Shown: piece after piece, positions 52,028 through 61,000 of the stretch
Layout of the letters: every line of letters starts with the position of its first letter
Position numbering within the stretch: the first letter of the stretch is position 1
Source of the DNA: a virus
Strand: one strand, 5' to 3'
Virus record (IMG/VR): IMGVR_UViG_3300010373_000003
Location: 1-64,000 of that record
DNA: 64,000 nucleotides
Made by a program: the position numbers and the translations under genes
Notes under the pieces: model-generated
The model's input: only the letters and a program-made list of their open reading frames with translations
The model's database searches: none
Told to the model about the DNA's origin: nothing

Positions 52028-55000
52028 ATGAGTTGTATTGAATATGGTTTCACAATCCAAGGGGATGTGGATAACAAACTTGCTAGAAGTGTTGAATATG
52101 TAGCTGGTGCTGATTATACCAAAGCTACTATACTCGCAAGTTATTTCGGGACTGAGGATTTTGCTCAGTACGTTGAACAAGAGACAGAGACAAGAGATTA
52201 CGCTAATGTTAATGCTAACACTATGCGTAGGCTTCTTGGCTCTTTTTTTGTTTCTAGACATAATAGTATTAATAATACTATTAATAAAAAGAATGCTGAT
52301 ACTCTTAATGGTTTTTCTAGTGCTAAAGCTAAAACTATTGCTAAGGATCATACTGCTAATCTTATTATAGAATCTTATTATAATGAGATTAATAAACCTA
52401 AAGCTGATAGGATTGGTAAAGATGCTATCATTAGAGAAGTTAGTAAGACTATTAATAATCATTTTAATTCTAAAGTAGCTGTTCCTCTTATTAAGAGAGT
52501 TCAAGCTGAAAATACTAATAAAGCTGCATTATCTCTTATAGAGAAAGCTTCTGCTATTAATGCTCAGATTAAAGATCTTAATAGACAAAGAACTAATCTT
52601 GTTGCTCAATTTAATCAAGATCAAGAAGAAGGAGTTTCTACAATATTAGATACATCTATTGATGCTATAGGTACACAACTTGCTACTAAAGATTCTGAAA
52701 GATATGTTATATTTAAGAATATTATAGAACTTGCAGGTAATGTTCGTGAAAAGAATTATTCTACTCTTACTTCACAAGTTAGAGGTAATACTTATAGTTG
52801 GTATGAATCAGTGTTTGCTACTTCTAAATTAGTTAACCTTGTTGACGAGTTTAATATTACTCTTGAAAATGATAAAATTATTGAGAGAAATTATACTGAT
52901 GAAAACGATGTTTCTAATCCTGATAGTGACAGTGTTGATGAAATGTCTAAATCTTGGGAAGATAGTCTGTATGGTTCTTTTGATAGACATGTTAATGCTA
53001 AGCTTAAAGTTTATCTTGATAGAGTTTATAGATTAGCTACTCCTACACCTATTGGTAGTAATGAATATCAATTTGATGATAATAATGAATTAGGTGTTCC
53101 TATGACTATAGGTGCTAACTTTATTATTGCACAAATTAGTAACTATGCTACATTTAATTCTGTAGATGATTTTATTAATAGTGTTAGTAGAGTTAGTCAA
53201 ATCAATCCTGCTTTATATGGTTTAAGTAAAGTTGTTAATGATATGCTTGCTGATAGAGTATTTGCTAATCAAGTATTTCAACAACTAGCTAATCCTAAGA
53301 TTGCTAAAACTATTATTACTATAGCAGATAATGATATTAATTTTGATCAAAGTAATAAATCAGCTGATGCACTAAGTCATTTAGTATTTAACTTTATTAA
53401 TTCTGCTAAGTCTAATTATAGAAGTTCTTTTAGTCTTTCTGATAAAGAAAGTATTAAGGATGGATTACTTAATCTTAACAAGGTTAAAGATGTTAATGTA
53501 TTTAACAATGGTGCTATTATTAAATCTACTGATGATTTAATTAATGGTTTACTTGTTAAGTATTTCCCTAAGATAGATAGAAGTTCTGTTAACAATTATT
53601 TACGTAATAATCCTGCTGATAGTGTTAATATTTATAAAGGAGTTTTACAAGATCTATCTGGGTTAATAAATTCTGTTGAAGATATTGTTGATGATTATAA
53701 TTCTAAGTGGGGTGATTATCTTGGACAATATAGAACTTGGGCTAATAAGAGAAAAATTGCTAATGAAATAGGTGAATCTTTTGGAGAACCTATGCCAGTA
53801 TTTGATTATTCTAGTGTAGACTATAATAAACTATATCCTTCTGTTATTAGTTTAGCTAAGAAGTTAGTTAATTATACTGCTGTAAAGAATGAACTTAATA
53901 GTATCAATGCTGAAGGTAATATGGCTTCTGATCTTATTGGAAATAACTATATTACTAATTTCCTTAAACAGATACAGTATGGTACTGCTGAAGAAGCTGA
54001 TGCAGGTCTTAATCGTCTTAAAGATTTTATAACTAAAAGTCCTCAATATAAATATTCTCCTTTTTACTTTGGTACTAAAGATTCTAGAGGTAATACTTTA
54101 GTTGAAGGTTTATTTAATAGAGATATTAGTGGTAAAGTTACTGTAAATCCTAATGCTAGAAATATGATTAATATTTCTTTGTTTGACGGTGCTAAAGATA
54201 GAAGTAACTCTAAATCTACTATGTATAGCGGTATGAGTAAAGGTGATTACTTTCTTACTCAACTTGTAGCTTTTAATACTCCTATTAATTATGTAACTCA
54301 AGAAGGTAATAATGTTCCTACTGCTGGATTCTTTATGCGTACTCCTTCAGATGCTCCTAAGAACTTTATAGTTCAAGCTCCTAAATATAATATAGATGGT
54401 TTATGGCAAGTTGTTACTGCTAGTCGTAATCAATATGTTGCTGATATACAAAAGGAGTTAGGTAATAAGTTTACATTTACTAATGAAGGTCAGTATATAG
54501 ATATGTCTGAAGATATAATTACTGGTTCTATTAAAGGTAAGATATCTAATAATGTCATGACTGCTGAGCAGATTTATGATATGTTTAGAAATCCTATTGA
54601 TAATAAAACTTATACTAATTTATATCATACTTATGATCCTAATACTAATAAAGTATTAATACCTATTATATATAATACAGAAGAAGGACCTCTTATTACT
54701 TATCTTGAAGGAGATAAAGTTGTAGGTACTGTTAATAACATAGCTGAAAACATTGTTATTAAAGAAGTATATACTTTTTCTAATATGTTAGATGGTGTTT
54801 TACCTTATGAATTTCTTATAGATATTGCTGATACTATTACACAAGATGGTATTAATGAAGGTAGGATACAAAGGTCTATTGATAAAAACAATCCTGCTTT
54901 TAGAGCTTTACATGCTCATGCTTTAGGAGAAGTTAATAACTTTGTTAACAATCTTAATAATGTATTTGAGAAGAAGGCTGGTAAATGGGTTACTAAAAGT

Positions 55001-58000
55001 AATACTCATAATCTAATAGATCGTGCTCACTATAATGGTGATAGTGTTGTAAAAGATGGAGTACTTACTGGTAATTTCTTTAACTTTATTAGACTATTTG
55101 AAACACAAGGTTATAAAGCTAATGAAGAGATTAAGAATGCTTTCTTCCTCTACGGGGGAGATACAGCTAACGGTATTGATCCACTGCTCGTTAAGAATAA
55201 GAAAGGTGATCTAACTCTTAATATTAATAGAAAAGATCTTATTGCTATTAATAATAATCATATAGAGCTTAGTATATCTGATAATAACTTAGAAGTTATT
55301 GATTCTGTTGTTGAGAATTGGCTTAATAATTATTATAATGAAGTACTAGATAAAACTTCTCAGTTTAATACTATTATTGAAGATAGATATTCTAATAATG
55401 ATATTGTTGACTATGCTGTTAACAATGCTATTATGGAAATGAACTTTGATGATGTGTTTGAAGGTGATAGTAAGTTCTATAAAGGACCTCAGGATTTCCT
55501 TAAGAGAGCAAAAGAAGTTCAAGCTGCTGGTAAAGCTTATACTGGTTTTAATATTAATGAAGCTATTGGTGGTCCAGTTCATCCTATTAAAGATGCAAGT
55601 GGTGGTGAGATTCCTATAATGGTTAATGGAGTTGAAGTTGCTAAGGCTAGAAATGGTTTTAAAGGTGTTACTATTTATAATACCGTTAGACCTTCTCAAA
55701 GTGCTGGTCAAATAAAACAAGAACTTGTAGGTATACTTACTCCTAGTGTTGGTAAGACTGAAGCTAATCGTATTGCTACTGAAATATCTCAAGGTTATTT
55801 TGATTCTACTAAAGTCAATGATGCTCAATCCTATATTACTCTTGATGAGTTTATAGCTAGACGTCATGCAGATGGTACATTGAATGATTATCAAGATTTA
55901 CTTGCTCAATTAACTGATGATAAAATCAGTGTTGGAGATATGAATCTTAAAGGTATTAATGCTCGTATTCAAGTACAGAAGAACTTCTATTTTGATAAAC
56001 AGTTTGATGATAATACTGGAACCTTTTATCCTAGACAGATTAAGAATGCTGAATTTGTTCTTATTCCTAAGTTGATTAAAGGTACTGATCTTGAAACTCT
56101 TTATAACATAATGAAAGCTAATGGTGTTGACCAAGTTAATACTGTTGAAGCTTCTAAAGCTGCTAAAAAGAATATACTTACTTTTTGGGATAATCAAGGT
56201 GTTGCTAATGCTGAAGCGTTTGATGCTAGTCTTAAAGCTGATAACAATATAGCTATTGAAGACTACTACTATCAGTATCTTTATAAACAACAAGATGTTG
56301 CTGATCATATGGTTAATGAGAAGAACAAAGCTGGTATTCAAATCATGAAGAAAATCATTGATAATGCTAATGCTGAAGTTCAAGGAGATATTGATAATTT
56401 CTTTAATAGCTATGTTGCTAATATTAAAGATGACTTTAATATGCTTCTTAATCGTATGGGTTGGAGAGTTGAAAATGGTTCTTTAGTTGATAGTAGTGGT
56501 AAGACTAATGCTGATGGTAAGAATGTACTTCAATTTGAAGATTTTTATAAGAAAGCACGTGTTGAGGCTCAACGTCTTGGTATGGATTCTAACTTTATAG
56601 AATATCTTACTCCTGATCAGTTTGGTTCTCCTGTTATGCCTAACTATATGAACAATGTCTCTTCTAAGTTAGAAAGTATTGCTCAAAGTATATTTAATAA
56701 TGGTGTTACTAGACAGACTCTTCCTGGATGGCATGCTGCTCAGGTTACTAGTGTTGGACATGGTGTTCCATCATTAGGAGAAGATGGTGTATGGAGAACT
56801 CTTAAGTATCACCCTCAAGTTACTAGAGAAGATGGTACAGTAGTTCAAGAAGCTTATGCTGAAGTTATGCTTCCTAGATGGAGTACTTTAATTCCTAAAG
56901 ATTATGATATTTCTAAGTTAGAATCTGAAGGTATTGATATTCATTTAGGTTATCGTATTCCTACTGAAGGTAAACAATCTATTAGTAATCTAAAAGTTGT
57001 TGCTTTCTTAGATGAGGTTTATGGTTCTACTATTATGGTTCCTGATGAATGGGTAACTCAAACAGGTAGTGACTTTGACGTTGATAGTGTTTATGGTATT
57101 TCTCATGAAATATATAAAGACAGAGAGGGTACTATTAAGAAAGTACAGTTTGATAACTCTACAGAAGTTAAAGATGTTGAACGTAGATATGTTAATTATA
57201 TTAATGGAGCTATAGAACATCGTGTAGATAAAGATATTATACCTGATGAGTTTATAACTGATAAAGTTAATGAAGCTAGAGATCAAATTAAAGACTTAGA
57301 TATTGTTAGAAAAGAATCTAAATATCTTGGTGAATTGATTTCTAATCATGGTAGTATTTATAGACAACTTCCTACTGAGGTTCAAGATCAAGTTAAATCT
57401 ATTAATAGAAGATTTAGAACTGGTAATATATATGATAGATACAATGCTTTAGCTGCTACATTTGAAGTACTATCTTCTCAGGAAACTGGAGAACTTAAAG
57501 ATGTTTATGAAGAATTTGGTTCTTATAGTGAGGCTATTGCTAATGCTTATGAATATATTAAAAGTATAGATACTGATTCTATTCCTAAGTTTAATAAGTC
57601 TGAAGTTATTAAAGGTATATTTGAAAATGCTCGTATTGAGTATTTAAATAAAGTTAAGAAAGCTGCTAAAGCTTCTAATCTTGTTACTTATGAAGAGTTT
57701 GCTAATTGGTCTATAGAAGATCAGAATAGTCGTAAGGCTCGTAATAATAGGATATTAGATAGTATGATTAATGTTATGAATAATAGTAATTCTCGTGAAG
57801 AGAACTATTCTCGTAGTAATTTTGATGATCTATCTAATGCTATGAAGAAAATGAATGCTCTTCGTGGTGCTTCCTCTATTGTTCGTAGTGCTTATAATCC
57901 TTTAGATCAAGTTGATTTTATGGAGAATGCTATGAGTGGTGCTACTCTTAAAGCTTTCTCTGTTACTAGAGATACTTTTAATTCTGTTAATAACTATACA

Positions 58001-61000
58001 AAATCTAAACTAGGTGAAGGTCATGAAATTAAAGTTGAGTATGATCTTAATCAATATGATATTAAACATTTAAATAGCGCTTATAATGGTGTACAACTTG
58101 ATAAATCTCGTAATGTGGCTATTGTTATGCATAATAGCTTGGCTAATAGTAATAACAACAGGAACGTTGTTGGTAAAATCCTTACAGTTTATAGTTCTCA
58201 AACTACAGCTCATATTCTAGATGCTGTTAAAGAAGGTACTATTTTCAATGAGAATGATTATACCTTTGGAACATTTAAAACTCTTATTGATGTAGGTATT
58301 GATTATGAAACTGCTATTGGTTTCTTAATGCAACCAGGAATTACTAAGATTGTAGATGCTTACTTCCAAAGTAAAAGTATTTATATTAATAGTACTTCTA
58401 ACCCTATTAATGTTGCTATTAAGTCTATAGCTACTGATCTAGGTATTACTATTGGAGGACGTGCTATTGATGACTATACCCCTGTTAAGAGTGTAGTACA
58501 AAGATTGAGTACTTACCCGAGATTGCAAATGGCGTATAGACAGCTGTTTGCAGCTAATCTAGGATATAATAATACTATTGACGTACAATCACAAAACCTT
58601 AATGGTTTAATGCTTCAGAACCGCTTAAAAGGGGTTGAAATAACTAATACTTTAACATTAACACTAGATCAACAACAGTATCAAAATGCTGCTTTTGATT
58701 TAGCTATGATTGCTAACTTTGATAAGTATCGTAAGACTACTCGTAATATTGAAGCTTTAGCTAGAGTTAGTAATCCTGATAGGTTTGGTGCTAAGCAAAC
58801 AATTAGAGGAACTAGAGTTACTTTAAATAATATTGCTAAATATGCTACTGATCCTAATGATATAGTTGGTGAAACTATAATGGTTGGAAATAAGAATATT
58901 ATTCAATCTTTATACCCAGGTTTTAATACTAGAGAAGGTATAGATATTACTAATAGTTCTTATCCATATCTTGCTGCGTTTTTAAAGTTTGCTACTCAAC
59001 CTAGTGTTGAAGCTAATAGTCAGTTGTTTCCTACTGAAAGTAATAGTTATAATGCTATTACAGATACTGTTCAAGCTAGAATGGGTATTAATTTTACTGA
59101 TGAACAGTATAAAGAATATAAACAATATATGATTTCTAATGTTTATGCTGGTGTTCCATTTTTAACATCACCTTTAACATTGAATGAATATGGTTTAATT
59201 ACTTTAGATAATGTAGCTATTGAAGCTGAAGTTAATTTAAATAATCAATATTGGGATGTTGAACGTTCTAGAATATTTGGTTACGATGTTACCCAAAGTG
59301 GCAATATTACTATTAAAGATATTAATAATCCTAATGAGGAAGAAGTATTTAATTTTAATCAACTTACTCCTGCTCAGAAAGTTATATGGATTCAACGTAA
59401 TTTTAATGAAGGTAGAGGTGTATTTGATTTCTTAGATGTTAATACTTTTAATCAGTATGAGTTTAAGAATAAAGGATTTAGTAGTCAATCTATTAAATAT
59501 AGTGATCAAATTGATGATATTGAAGAAGTGTATGTTGCTTTTAGAGATAGCTTCTTTAATAAGAATCCTTTAGTTAGACTTGCTACTATTGACTTAATTA
59601 AGTATTCTTTTGTTGCTGAAGGGTTTAAATTTAAACGTGGAAGTATTAGTAAAATTATTACTAATGATACGTTGTATTCTAATCTAGAAGATAAAGGTAT
59701 TAATCTAATTGAAGCTATACAGCAACAATTTATGATTTATAATAATCCTCTTGAAGCTACTACTCAAAAGTTTATTGATAAGTTTATACGTAGTCATAGT
59801 GAACTTGTTAAAGAAGTTTCTATTCCTAAAGGTAAAACTGATAAACAAGGTAATGAGAATATTGGTCGTAAGTTTAATAGACAAATACAAGGAGAGAATA
59901 TAGTTTTTATTCCTTTTGCTGAGTCTACTAAAGAGTTACTAGAACATCTTAACATTATTGAAGATAGTCCTAAAGGTTATGTTAGAATTGGTAGATATAT
60001 CAATGATACTCAACGTAGAACTACTTTATATAAAGTTACTAATACTAGACAAGGTGTTTATTTAACTCCTTTGAATATACTTGAACGTAATGAGACTTCT
60101 GAGTATTCAGTTAATGCTAAAAATAACTTATATAAAGCTACTGAATATTATGATGCTATAATTAATTTATCTGTAGATAATGGAGTTCCTGTTAATGAGT
60201 TACTTAAAGATGGTAAAACTGTTGAACAACTTAATATTCTTAAAGATCAGTTTACTATAACTCCTCATAAGTCTAAACATATAATTGAAAGTGTTGAAAA
60301 CACTAATGAAGTTATTAGAGTTATGCAGTATGGTACTAATATTGAGCAAGCTGAGACTGCTAAGTTTGTATCTGACATTGTAGATTACATAACTTCCCCT
60401 GTAGAGGAAGCAGGTAACTATGGCGTTATTAAAAATGATAATGGTTTTATTAATTCTCTTATCCCTCATGGTGTTTCTGTTATTCAGAACATACCTAATG
60501 GTGAAGATATTATAACTGTTAAGATTACTAAACATACTAAGAAGAATGGTTTAAGTAAACAATTTGAATATGTACTTAAAGGAGACAAACGTGGAGATCT
60601 TGCTAAGGTTAAACCTGAAGAAAGAAAGGCTTTACAGAACTCTATTGATGCTAAAAGTATTAGACCTACATTATATAAGATTGAAAGGGTTACCAGTGAA
60701 CAAGAAAGAGAGAACTACGAAGAACTTAGAAAACAAGTAGAAGATCAAGCTGCTTCTCAAATGAATGCAGTTACTAATCTAATTGAAGACTTTGATGTAG
60801 ATGTTGTTTTCAATTATACTGAAACTGATAAGGTTGCTAAAGATATATTTAATGAACTTAATAAACGTGCTTTATCTAATGATGATAAACGTGCTGTTAA
60901 ATTTAAGAAAGCTATGGATATAGCAGGTATAGATAGGACTAGTGCTAATTCTATACATGATAATAAGAGAAATATATATACTTCTGCTGCTAAGTATTAT

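Noticed and set aside
569-60409. CRISPR array or spacer-repeat structure made of the GC-rich element
   Set aside because: Copies are kilobases apart, on both strands, and mostly inside genes, with no regular spacers.
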